Origin: Aquaspirillum sp. LM1
GTDB lineage: Bacteria; Pseudomonadota; Gammaproteobacteria; Burkholderiales; Aquaspirillaceae
Direction of reading: 5' to 3'
Assembly: GCF_002002905.1 (NCBI RefSeq)
Contig: NZ_CP019509.1
Span: forward strand, 434,001-498,000
Length of the DNA stretch: 64,000 nucleotides
The notes below the pieces were generated by a model. That model was not told the origin of the DNA and did no database searches. It saw nothing but the letters and a program-made list of their open reading frames with translations. Within the stretch, counting starts at the first letter, position 1. Each line of letters begins with the position of its first letter. This document shows positions 34,392-43,106 of this stretch, in pieces. The translations under genes and the position numbers were made by a program.

Positions 34392-37247
34392 ATGCGCATT
34401 CTTGAATACATCGATCTGGATACGTCCGGGGTAGCCAAAACTTACCGCAAGGTGGCCACCGCCATTGCTGCCGGTGATTTTCGGGCGGCACAAGTCAAAA
34501 AACTGTCCAATCTGACCCACGGCAAGTTTTATCGGGCGCGGCTGGATGACGCCAACCGGCTGTTGTTTACGCTGGTGCGGCATGGTGATGAAGTCTGTGC
34601 GCTGATGCTGGAAGTCATCGCCAATCATGACTACGACAAGTCGCGCTTTTTGCGCGGTGCCAGCATCGATGAAAGCAAGATTCCGGATTGCGATCTGGCC
34701 CAGGAAAGCGTCGAGGCGCAGCCGCTGCGTTATCTGCACCCGGAACATGCTGTAGTGCATCTGCTGGATAAGCCGATTTCGTTTGACGATGCGCAAGAAG
34801 CCATTTATCGCCAGCCAGCGCCCTTGGTGTTGGTGGGCAGCGCTGGAAGCGGCAAAACCGCGTTGACGCTGGAAAAACTGAAACACGCGGAAGGCGAGGT
34901 GCTGTATGTCACCCACTCGGCGTTCCTGGCGCAAAGCGCCCGCGACCTGTACTACGCCAATGGTTTTGAGCATACCGGCCAGGAAGCGGTGTTTCTGTCG
35001 TATCGGGAGTTTATCGAAACCATTCAGGCGCCGCCGGGGCGAGAGGCACAATGGCGCGACTTTGCCGGCTGGTTTGACCGCATGCGCCAGAGTGTGCGCG
35101 GGGTGGACGCCCATCAGGCATTTGAAGAAATTCGCGGCGTGATTGCCGCAGCGGCTGAGGGCATGCTTAGCCGGGAGGCCTACCGCGAGCTTGGGGTGCG
35201 TCAGTCGATTTTTTCGCTGGAACAGCGCGATCTGGTGTACGACATCTTTGAAAAATACCGCACTTGGCTGGCCGAGTCGCGCCTGTTTGATCTGAATCTG
35301 GTGGCGCAGGACTGGCTGGCGCGGGCACAGCCGCGCTATGACTTTGTGGTGATCGACGAAGTGCAGGACATCACCCCGGTGCAATTGGCGCTGGTGTTGA
35401 AAACCCTGAAAAAACCCGGTCATTTTTTGCTGTGCGGCGACTCCAACCAGATTGTGCATCCCAATTTCTTTTCCTGGGCGCAGGTAAAAAATCTGTTCTG
35501 GCACGATCCAACTCTGGCCGAGCGCCAGGAACTGCGCGTGCTGGCAGCCAATTTTCGCAATGGCCAGGAAACCACGCGGGTGGCCAACCAGCTGCTGAAA
35601 ATCAAGCAATGCCGGTTTGGCTCGATTGACCGTGAAAGCAATTATCTGGTGCAAGCCGTGGGCGGAGAAGTCGGCGCGGTGAGTTTGCTAGGCGATAAAG
35701 ACGCCGCCAAAAAGCAACTTGACCAGCAGATTCGTCAATCCACCCAGTTTGCCGTGCTGGTGATGCGCGATGAAGACAAGGCGGAGGCGCGCAAGTATTT
35801 TTCCACCCCGCTGCTGTTTTCGATTCACGAAGCCAAGGGGCTGGAATATGAAAACATTGTGCTTTATCGCTTTGTGTCTGACCACCGCGCCGAATTTGCG
35901 GAAATCACCACCGGAGTGAACAAGGCCGACCTGCTGGCCGAGCAGCTGGATTACCGTCGCGCCAAAGACAAAAGCGACAAATCGCTGGAAATTTACAAGT
36001 TTTTTGTCAATGCGCTGTACGTGGCGCTGACCCGCGCCATCCGCAATGTGTATCTGATCGAATCCGACACCCAGCACCCGCTGTTTGAGTTGCTGGAGGT
36101 TAAAGCAGACGGCCCGGTCAAGGTGGAAGCCAGGCAAGCCAGCCTGGAAGACTGGCAAAAAGAAGCGCGCAAGCTGGAGCTGCAAGGCAAGCAGGAACAA
36201 GCCGACGCCATCCGCAACCAGATTCTCAAGCAAACGCCACCGCCGTGGACTGTGCAGGGTCAGCAGCACACCGAACTGCTGATGACCAAGGTGTTCCAGG
36301 ACAAGGTGCCGGGCAGCAAGCACCGGCAGCCTTTATATGACCTGGCCGTCTGCTATGACTTGCCCGTGCTGGCAGAATTTTTGCACCACCATGGCAAGTT
36401 CAGCCCCGCACAAACTTTTGACGCGCAGCGACCCATGCTGGTACGTAAAAATTATATGGCGTATTTTTCGCCAAACTTCAAAGACATTCTGCGCCAATGT
36501 GACAAACATGGCGTGGAACACCGGCTGCCGGTGAATCTCACCCCGCTGATGGCGGCCACCGCCGCAGGCAATCTGCCGCTGGTGGACGCCCTGCTGGAGC
36601 GCGGTGCCAGCCTGGACGCCCAGGACACATTTGGCTGCACCGCCCTGCACTGGGCCATGCAAGAAGCATTTCGTGATCCCAAATATGCCAAAGGGCCGTT
36701 TGCCGCGCTATACGAACGCCTGGCCCCAGCCTGGGTGGATGTCAACACGGGCGAGCGCCTGGTGCGCATTGACCGGCATCTGACCGAATACTTTGTCTTT
36801 CAGACACTGTGGGCCTTGTTCCGCAGCCGCTTCACCCATTTTCAGCGCCGCCCGTATGCCGCGTTTGACTCGCAAACCCTGATCGACGCCTGGGAAGCGC
36901 TGCCTGCCAATGTGGTGCGGCCCGAACGTAAAAAGCGCCAGCACCTGAATCACGTGCTGTCGCGCAACGAAATCATGCGCGATTATGCCTATAACCGCGC
37001 GCTGTTCCAGCGCGTGCGACAAGGCTGGTATCAGTTTAATCCGCAGCTCTTGGTGCGCGATAAAACCGCAGACGGCGCCTGGATGCCGATTTACACCGCG
37101 CTGAACCTGCCGTTTACCGCCCAGTTTGCCGACTTCCCCGTGTGGAACATGATCGAGAAATACCTGGCCGCCGCCGACCTGCCCCCGCGCGCCGAGCTGA
37201 TTTTGCCCTGGCAAGTGACCTCAACGCTGAGATACGGCTGGGAATAA
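34392..37247 (+). CDS. RelE/ParE-like domain fused to SF1 (UvrD-type) helicase and ankyrin repeats
   Basis: A 951-residue protein. Residues 1-90 resemble a RelE/ParE toxin fold (KKLSNLTHGKFYRARLDDAN, then LLFTLVR and MLEVIANHDYDKSRFL). The SF1 helicase motifs follow: Walker A GSAGSGKT (149-156), Walker B VVIDEVQD (319-326), LLCGDSNQ (346-353), ANFRNGQET (386-394), SIHEAKGLEYENIVLY (477-492) and YVALTRA (543-549). About 715-745 reads as ankyrin repeat (LTPLMAATAAGNLPLVDALL, LDAQDTFGCTALHWA). The last 200 residues are unassigned. It is probably an NTP-driven nucleic-acid motor with a toxin-like module, and a role in phage defence is inferred from the neighbours. It may or may not belong to the operon starting at 37607. 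Confidence 0.8.
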   Translation: MRILEYIDLDTSGVAKTYRKVATAIAAGDFRAAQVKKLSNLTHGKFYRARLDDANRLLFTLVRHGDEVCALMLEVIANHDYDKSRFLRGASIDESKIPDCDLAQESVEAQPLRYLHPEHAVVHLLDKPISFDDAQEAIYRQPAPLVLVGSAGSGKTALTLEKLKHAEGEVLYVTHSAFLAQSARDLYYANGFEHTGQEAVFLSYREFIETIQAPPGREAQWRDFAGWFDRMRQSVRGVDAHQAFEEIRGVIAAAAEGMLSREAYRELGVRQSIFSLEQRDLVYDIFEKYRTWLAESRLFDLNLVAQDWLARAQPRYDFVVIDEVQDITPVQLALVLKTLKKPGHFLLCGDSNQIVHPNFFSWAQVKNLFWHDPTLAERQELRVLAANFRNGQETTRVANQLLKIKQCRFGSIDRESNYLVQAVGGEVGAVSLLGDKDAAKKQLDQQIRQSTQFAVLVMRDEDKAEARKYFSTPLLFSIHEAKGLEYENIVLYRFVSDHRAEFAEITTGVNKADLLAEQLDYRRAKDKSDKSLEIYKFFVNALYVALTRAIRNVYLIESDTQHPLFELLEVKADGPVKVEARQASLEDWQKEARKLELQGKQEQADAIRNQILKQTPPPWTVQGQQHTELLMTKVFQDKVPGSKHRQPLYDLAVCYDLPVLAEFLHHHGKFSPAQTFDAQRPMLVRKNYMAYFSPNFKDILRQCDKHGVEHRLPVNLTPLMAATAAGNLPLVDALLERGASLDAQDTFGCTALHWAMQEAFRDPKYAKGPFAALYERLAPAWVDVNTGERLVRIDRHLTEYFVFQTLWALFRSRFTHFQRRPYAAFDSQTLIDAWEALPANVVRPERKKRQHLNHVLSRNEIMRDYAYNRALFQRVRQGWYQFNPQLLVRDKTADGAWMPIYTALNLPFTAQFADFPVWNMIEKYLAAADLPPRAELILPWQVTSTLRYGWE

Positions 37248-37606
37248 GGCCTGCCAACATTCCCCCCCCTCAGGTGGCGTGAGCGCCCAGCCCCTCACCG
37301 CCGCCGCCCCACCCGGTGCCGGGCAAGCAGACGGCCCATGCAAGATAGGCAATGCACTGGGCGCGGAAATCGTGCCCAGCCTGGGCGACGGCGGTTGGCT
37401 CCCCCGGTCGGCGGTTACACCAATCCCCAGCCTCGCGCGTGCAAACGCGCCACGCCGCCATCGCGGCGCAGACTTCTGGCATAATTTTTCATCATCCGCC
37501 CCACCATTCTCCAGACCGGATTCCTGATGTTGCCGCTGCCAACTCGCCCATATCCTTCTGTCTTGCTGGAACAAATAAAACCTGCTCGCTCAATAGGAGC
37601 CACCCC
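37248..37606 (+). promoter_or_regulatory. Intergenic region with candidate promoter for the STAND/TIR operon
   Basis: This 359-base gap contains no gene I can support, although a weak 82-codon open frame exists. At 37477-37485 TG-G-CATAAT resembles an extended -10 promoter, about 120 bases before the nitrilase-like start. The -35 is poor. The ribosome site ATAGGAG lies just before the gene. Confidence 0.4.
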
Positions 37607-38926
37607 ATGCCTCGTAGACAGCTTCCCGCGCCGGATGCCGGCGACCTTCAGCCATCCTGGTGCCGTCTCTGGTTGTGGATCCAGGAGCATCGCCAGTTGC
37701 TGGCGAATCTGATCGGGCAAACCCGCTCGAAAGATATAACTGAGAAGTTGGAGCAAGCTGGAGCCTTGCTTGAGCCAATGCTAGAGCAAGTATTGAAAGA
37801 GCTCAGCCGGAGCCCATCCAACGATTTGTTGATGCGTGCTTATGTTTGTCTGGTCGAACTGGAGCATCGAGCCAGCAACAAAGTGGAACGGCACTGGGAC
37901 GAGACTGGCAAAGTCAGCCTGGACGACGAAACCTATGTCTTACTGCCACCCCTGCGCCACACTGCCCGCATTGGCCGCAACGAGGAATTCTTTGCGCTCA
38001 GCGATGAACTGGCGATAGATGGCGCGCTGCACTTGCGGTTTCGCTGGGTGAATATTCCATACGGGCAACGCATCGTGCGCCAACGTATCACCGAACTAGC
38101 TAATTTTCAAGATAAGTCAAGCTTTTTGGTGGCCATGGCACCCTTTGCCAGCCACCGGGATATGCACTGGGCCGCTTCCCCAGACGATGCTAGGGGGTAT
38201 GATCACCGGGTGCCTATGCGCTGCGGCGGCAGCATGGACAAGGCCGCGATGGAGGGCCGGCTGAAAAGCATTCTGAGCACCGCGTGGGATGCAGGCGCGC
38301 ATGTGCTGCTTTTGCCCGAACTGGTGGTGGACGACGATTTGCTCCAGCATTGCAAGGACTGGCTGGCCACTGAAAATCTGCGAGAGCCCCGTTTACGCCT
38401 GGTGGTGGCTGGCAGTCGCCATTGCCATGAGGGGGACAATTTCGCCAACCGCTGCACCGTGCTCGGCGCGGCGGGTGATGTGTTGTGGGAGCAGGACAAA
38501 CGCAGCCATTTTGTGATCGACCAACAGGATGCCTTGCAGGCTCTTTTTCCTGGTAGCGATATGGCAAAAGTGTTTGAGCCCACCAGTCTGGGTAAGACCA
38601 TCACCGTAGCGGAGACAGAGATCGGCCGCTTGCTGACGCCTATATGTCTGGATTACATCGAAGGCGATCTGTGGACCAAGCTGGGCGCAGATATGTACCT
38701 GGTGCCGGCCATGAGCGGCAATCTGAGCCGCTTTGTTGATCAAGCCAAGACAATGGGTGGGCGCCACGGTGCGGCCAGTTTTGTCTGCAATGCTCAAGAC
38801 AGCGCCGCAGAGGAAAAATGCCGCTTGGCCTATTTGCCCTTTAAAACGCGCCCGGTTGTCCGGCGCCTGACCAGCTCATCAGAGATAATCCCCCCACTTT
38901 TCACTGTTGAGGTAAGATTAAAGTGA
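37607..38926 (+). CDS. Nitrilase-superfamily (carbon-nitrogen hydrolase) protein of the defence island
   Basis: A 439-residue protein. The C-terminal half (about 160-435) has the nitrilase triad in order: E238 in LLLPELV, K298 in EQDKRSHF and C347 in TPICLDYIEG. An N-terminal region (1-155) is helical and unassigned. Nitrilase domains hydrolyse amide or nitrile bonds, and one is known fused to reverse transcriptase in DRT1-type defence. The substrate here is unknown. AGGAG precedes the ATG at 37607. It is the first gene of a same-strand run with the wHTH, ParA-STAND, TIR and STAND genes. Confidence 0.72.
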   Translation: MPRRQLPAPDAGDLQPSWCRLWLWIQEHRQLLANLIGQTRSKDITEKLEQAGALLEPMLEQVLKELSRSPSNDLLMRAYVCLVELEHRASNKVERHWDETGKVSLDDETYVLLPPLRHTARIGRNEEFFALSDELAIDGALHLRFRWVNIPYGQRIVRQRITELANFQDKSSFLVAMAPFASHRDMHWAASPDDARGYDHRVPMRCGGSMDKAAMEGRLKSILSTAWDAGAHVLLLPELVVDDDLLQHCKDWLATENLREPRLRLVVAGSRHCHEGDNFANRCTVLGAAGDVLWEQDKRSHFVIDQQDALQALFPGSDMAKVFEPTSLGKTITVAETEIGRLLTPICLDYIEGDLWTKLGADMYLVPAMSGNLSRFVDQAKTMGGRHGAASFVCNAQDSAAEEKCRLAYLPFKTRPVVRRLTSSSEIIPPLFTVEVRLK

Positions 38927-38946
38927 AGCAATCTACTTTTAGCTGA

Positions 38947-38973
38947 TTTTTAGTTCACTCATTTCACTAAAAA
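38947..38973. promoter_or_regulatory. Inverted repeat over the start region of the winged-helix gene (possible operator)
   Basis: TTTTTAGT and ACTAAAAA are perfect 8-base arms with an 11-base spacer, ending three bases before the ATG at 38977. The position where a Shine-Dalgarno sequence should be is covered by one arm. It may be an operator for the winged-helix protein or a translational hairpin. Confidence 0.45.
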
Positions 38974-38976
38974 ACC

Positions 38977-39639
38977 ATGACCGATGACATTACCAAATGT
39001 GCCGAAGCCTTACGCTTGGCCTTGCTCGACAACGAAACCGAGGCGGCGCGATCACACCAGAACTGGCTGATGGGCAAGGCAGCGTCGGCGTTGTTGCGCC
39101 AGGATGAGGATAGCCTGCGGGCATTCCGGGCGGCGCTGGCCGGGCTGCCAGCCGTTGCCGACCGTTTTGGCGAGGGCAAAAAAGGTGACCGCTGGCGTAC
39201 GGTGTGGGAACTGGTCGATGCGTTTTGTGAAACACCAAGGCCGCTGGAGCAAGCCCGTCTCGCCAAAGTGGCCCAAGTGTCCGGTAAGGTTTTGCTAGCG
39301 ATCCGCAACGAGCCGGGCATCAGCCCCGGCGAACTTGTCACGCAGCTGGGTAAGACAAACTCCCATGTTTCCAACGTGCTGCGCCAACTGATCGAACAAG
39401 GCCTGGTGCATCGTCTGGCGGAAGGGCGCAGTGGCCGTTGTTTCCTGACTACGATGGGGCGGCAGCAGGTTGAGGCTATGCGGCCGGAAGCCACAGCGAC
39501 TGTCCCTCAGAAGCCGGTCAAGGCCTCATCGACTCAATCCAGACCTCAACCTGCCGGCAGCTGCTTTCTGTATATCGATAGTGCTAAGTCCCATTGGACA
39601 AAGCCATACGAACGCCCGAGCTTCTCTTTTGTTTGCTAA
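38977..39639 (+). CDS. Winged-helix (MarR/ArsR-like) DNA-binding protein
   Basis: A 220-residue protein. Residues about 92-160 form a winged helix (VLLAIRNEPGISPGELVTQL, then NSHVSNVLRQLIEQGLVHRL and GRCFLTTMGRQQVEAM). The N-terminal 90 residues are helical with no family I recognise, and the tail is Ser/Pro-rich. It probably regulates the surrounding operon, either by repression at the inverted repeat just upstream or by sensing. There is no good Shine-Dalgarno sequence. The gene sits between the nitrilase-like and ParA-STAND genes. Confidence 0.65.
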   Translation: MTDDITKCAEALRLALLDNETEAARSHQNWLMGKAASALLRQDEDSLRAFRAALAGLPAVADRFGEGKKGDRWRTVWELVDAFCETPRPLEQARLAKVAQVSGKVLLAIRNEPGISPGELVTQLGKTNSHVSNVLRQLIEQGLVHRLAEGRSGRCFLTTMGRQQVEAMRPEATATVPQKPVKASSTQSRPQPAGSCFLYIDSAKSHWTKPYERPSFSFVC

Positions 39640-39651
39640 CCACCGCGCCCT

Positions 39652-42600
39652 ATGCCCACCCCATCCAAGACCCCATTCATCGCCTTTTATTCCTACAAGG
39701 GCGGCGTCGGTCGCACCTTGGCTCTGGCCAACTGCGCTCGCTCTCTGGCGGCAAGGGGGCACACCGTGGCGATCATCGACCTGGACTTAGAGGCCCCCGG
39801 CCTGGAAGCCTTTGATGCCTTCCGGCCCAATGGGGAAGCGCCGGGCAAGCCAGAATCTCCCCACCCCCCCTTGACCGGCTTTGCCGAATACATCGCCCAT
39901 TGCCGCGAACAAGGGGCGCCGCCCACTTGCTTGAGTTCCTATTTTCATCTCTGCGTTGGCAAGCCTGGCGACCGGGGTAAAGTTTATTTGATGCCGGCTG
40001 GCCGGCGCGGCGAGGCCGCTTACCGGGACATTCTCTCCTTCGACTGGGATCGCTTTTACCAAGACGAAGACGGCTACCGCTTCATGGAAAATCTACGCGG
40101 CCACATTGCCCATAATCTGGGCGATGACGAAAACCAGCCGATCCGGCCGGATTACGTGCTGATCGACGCTCGCACTGGCCTGAGTGAAACTGGCGGCATC
40201 GCCACCCATCAACTGGCCGACCTGGTTGTGCTGCTCTTCAATCTGAACCGCCAAAATCTGGAAGGCACCCGCTGGGTTCATGATTCCCTGGCCAAACTGG
40301 ACAACCCGCCAGCCATGCTGCTGGCCATTTCGCCGATTCCGGAGCTGGAAGAAGCCGAAGGCACGGTATTCCGCCAGCGCCTGCAAAGCATTGGTGATGA
40401 TTTGAAGCATGCGGCCAACGCCACCCAACCGCTACGCATTCCTTATCGGCCGGTCTTGTCGCTGGAGGAGCGCATTGCGACCGATGAGGAGGAAGACCGA
40501 CGCGCCGACTACCATCTACCCTATGAACGGGTGCTGGACGCGATCCTGCGGAAACTGAAGGCGCCGGATATCTACCTGGATGAAGCCAGCCGGGCCATCC
40601 GGGACAATCAGTTTGCCGAAGCCGTCGAATGGCTGAAAAACGGCTTGGTCATCTATCCTGAGCATCCCGCTTTGCTGGAAATGCTGGCGCAACTGGATGG
40701 CGATGCCGACACTGTGCGTATCGACTTCACCCACCTTCCTGCTGGCGCCACTCACTTTCTCGGTCGTGACGATGAACTCGCCATACTCGACGCCGCCTGG
40801 GATTCCGCCGGCGCAACCGCCCTGGTCGAACTCATCGCCCCCGGCGGCGGCGGCAAGTCTGCACTTGTTAAGCGCTGGCTGGACACCCTTAAAACCGCCA
40901 ACTGGCGCGGCGCCCGCCGGGTGTTTGCCTGGAGCTTCTACAGCCTGGGCAGCGGCGACGAGCGCAATGCTTCGGAAGATCTGTTTCTTGCCGAGGCCAT
41001 CAAATTTTTTGGCGTTGCCGTCGAAGCCAGCCTGAACCCCGCCGACAAGGGCCGGGCGCTGGCCGAGGCGGTTGTCGCCCGCCGCAGCCTGCTGGTGCTG
41101 GACGGACTGGAGCCGCTGCAACACCCGCCCGGCCCGCTGGCCGGCGAGCTGCGCGCACCTGGCCTTAAGGCCTTGCTCACCCATCTGGCCACTGCCGGCC
41201 GCCCCGGCCTAGCGCTACTGACCAGCCGGGAGGCGCTGAAAGACCTGGACGAATGGGCCAACAGCCCAAGCAGCGCCGTCCGGCGCATCGACCTGGGCAA
41301 TTTAAGCGACGCCGATGGCGCGCGTCTGCTACACGCCGAAGGGGCCAACAAGGCCGGCAGCGCGCCCATCACCGCCGACGATGCCGAACTCAAAGAGGCC
41401 AGCCGGCAGGTCAAAGGCCACGCCTTGACGCTGAGTTTGCTGGGCAGCTATCTGGCCCTGGCCCACGAGAACAACATCCGCCAGCGCGACCAGGTGGATT
41501 GGGCCGAGGCGGATGCCGAAACCAAGGGTGGCCAGGCATTCCGCATCATTGCTGCCTATGAGCATTGGTTTGCTGGCGAGGGCAGCGCCTCCCGCGAACT
41601 GGCCGCACTGCGCCTGTTCGGCTTTTTCGACCGCCCGGCCACCCAGGAAAACCTGGCCGCGCTGCGCGCCGCGCCAGCCATCGCCGGCCTGACCGAAGCA
41701 CTGATCGACCTCAAGCCCGCCCAATGGAACGCCACCCTCAAACGCCTGCAAACCCTGCGCCTGCTGGATTTTGACCCCGCCAGCGGCCGCCTGGACGCCC
41801 ACCCGCTGCTGCGCGAATACTTTGCCGCTACGCTGAGCAAGAACCAGCCGGAAGCCTGGCGAGAAGGCCACCGCCGGCTCTACCAGCAACTTAAAAACAG
41901 CGCCCCACATCAGCCTGGCGATCTGGCCGGCCTACAACCGCTTTACCAGGCCGTGGTGCATGGCTGCTGGGCGGGTTTGCACCAGGAGGCGCTCAATGAA
42001 GTGTATATCGACCGCATTTTGCGTGGCACGGGGCCGGAAGGCTTTTATAGCACCAGGCAGCTTGGCGCCCTTGGCTCTGATTTAGGTGCGGTCGGGCGTT
42101 TTTTCATTGAACCCTGGCGGCGGCTCGCACCGGACTTGCCGGTACGCGCCCAGGCTTGGCTGCTCGATGTAACAGCCTTCAACCTGCGCGCCTTGGGCCG
42201 TCTGGCAGAGGCAATTGAACCCATGCGAGCCGGGGTGGAAATGCGGGTGGCTCAGGCTGCTTGGCAAAACGCTGCCATCGGCTACGGCAACCTTTCCGAA
42301 CTACAACTGAGCCTGGGCCGTATCGCGCTGGCCGTGACCGACGCCGAGCGCGCGGTGGACTACGCCGACCGCAGTGGCGATGCTTTCTTCCGTATGGTAT
42401 CCCGCACCACCCTGGCCGATGCCCACCACCAGCAGGGTGAGCAGGAGGCCGCTCATCGCGGCTTTGCCGAGGCCGAGGCGATGCAGGCTGAAGGCCAACC
42501 CGAATACCCGCTACTGTACTCGCTGCAAGGCTTTCGGTATGGCGAACTGCTGCTGGCAGAGGCCGAGCGGGCCGCCTGGGGCGAGCCGGCGGCGGCAGAG

Positions 42601-43086
42601 GGCCGCGAAGCTTGCACCCAGGTGGCGCGGCGGGCGGCGCAGACCTTGGCATGGGCCGAAATTCATTTGGGCCTACTTGACATTGCCCTCGCCCAGCTGA
42701 TCCTCGCCCGCTGCGCCCTCTACGCCGACCTGCTGCATGGCCGCCCCCCCGGCCAGGACGCCCAGCTGCACACCGAAACCGCCGTCGCTAGCTTGCGCCA
42801 GGCAGGCCAACAGCAATATCTTCCCCTTGGCCTCCTCACCCGCGCCTGGCTGCACCACTGCCTGAACGACCGCCCCGGAGCCGAAGCCGACCTGGCCGAA
42901 GCCCAGCGCATTGCCGAGCGTGGCGGCATGAAGCTCCATCTCGTCGACATTGCGCTCACCCGCGCCCGCTTGTTTAACGACACCGCCGAACTCGCCAGGG
43001 CGCGGGCGCTGATTGAAGAATGCGGCTACGGACGGCGGCTGGCAGAACTGACCGACGCCGAAACCCGCCTGGGCAATTGTCGATAA
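39652..43086 (+). CDS. KGGVGR-type ParA/MinD ATPase fused to STAND (NB-ARC-like) NTPase and TPR repeats
   Basis: A 1144-residue protein in three parts. Residues 1-330 form a ParA/MinD-like ATPase with the variant P-loop YKGGVGRT (15-22), IIDLDLEAPGLE and VLIDARTGLSE. About 355-750 form a STAND NTPase with P-loop APGGGGKSALVKRW (near 400), Walker B LLVLDGLEPL (near 484), LLTSREAL, a winged-helix GHALTLSLLGSYL and an MHD-like DAHPLLREYF. About 800-1140 form helical TPR repeats, the likely ligand sensor. From about residue 355 on it nearly duplicates the protein encoded at 43727. It is inferred to be an NLR-like receptor that assembles after phage sensing. Confidence 0.82.
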   Translation: MPTPSKTPFIAFYSYKGGVGRTLALANCARSLAARGHTVAIIDLDLEAPGLEAFDAFRPNGEAPGKPESPHPPLTGFAEYIAHCREQGAPPTCLSSYFHLCVGKPGDRGKVYLMPAGRRGEAAYRDILSFDWDRFYQDEDGYRFMENLRGHIAHNLGDDENQPIRPDYVLIDARTGLSETGGIATHQLADLVVLLFNLNRQNLEGTRWVHDSLAKLDNPPAMLLAISPIPELEEAEGTVFRQRLQSIGDDLKHAANATQPLRIPYRPVLSLEERIATDEEEDRRADYHLPYERVLDAILRKLKAPDIYLDEASRAIRDNQFAEAVEWLKNGLVIYPEHPALLEMLAQLDGDADTVRIDFTHLPAGATHFLGRDDELAILDAAWDSAGATALVELIAPGGGGKSALVKRWLDTLKTANWRGARRVFAWSFYSLGSGDERNASEDLFLAEAIKFFGVAVEASLNPADKGRALAEAVVARRSLLVLDGLEPLQHPPGPLAGELRAPGLKALLTHLATAGRPGLALLTSREALKDLDEWANSPSSAVRRIDLGNLSDADGARLLHAEGANKAGSAPITADDAELKEASRQVKGHALTLSLLGSYLALAHENNIRQRDQVDWAEADAETKGGQAFRIIAAYEHWFAGEGSASRELAALRLFGFFDRPATQENLAALRAAPAIAGLTEALIDLKPAQWNATLKRLQTLRLLDFDPASGRLDAHPLLREYFAATLSKNQPEAWREGHRRLYQQLKNSAPHQPGDLAGLQPLYQAVVHGCWAGLHQEALNEVYIDRILRGTGPEGFYSTRQLGALGSDLGAVGRFFIEPWRRLAPDLPVRAQAWLLDVTAFNLRALGRLAEAIEPMRAGVEMRVAQAAWQNAAIGYGNLSELQLSLGRIALAVTDAERAVDYADRSGDAFFRMVSRTTLADAHHQQGEQEAAHRGFAEAEAMQAEGQPEYPLLYSLQGFRYGELLLAEAERAAWGEPAAAEGREACTQVARRAAQTLAWAEIHLGLLDIALAQLILARCALYADLLHGRPPGQDAQLHTETAVASLRQAGQQQYLPLGLLTRAWLHHCLNDRPGAEADLAEAQRIAERGGMKLHLVDIALTRARLFNDTAELARARALIEECGYGRRLAELTDAETRLGNCR
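40722..43083 (+). repeat. First copy of a ~2.35-kb direct repeat (STAND-TPR module); second copy at about 43905-46270
   Basis: The coding sequence for the STAND-TPR module occurs twice in direct orientation, about 3.2 kb apart. Similarity is highest across the NTPase part (around 41040-41500 against 44220-44680), where long stretches are almost identical in DNA. It is lower across the TPR part. The copies flank the TIR gene. Confidence 0.9.
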
Positions 43087-43106
43087 CCCCTCCCGGAACC
43101 CATGTC

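Noticed and set aside
37279-37527. 82-codon open frame before the nitrilase-like gene
   Set aside because: Pro/Ala-rich, no ribosome site, no recognisable family; more likely intergenic.
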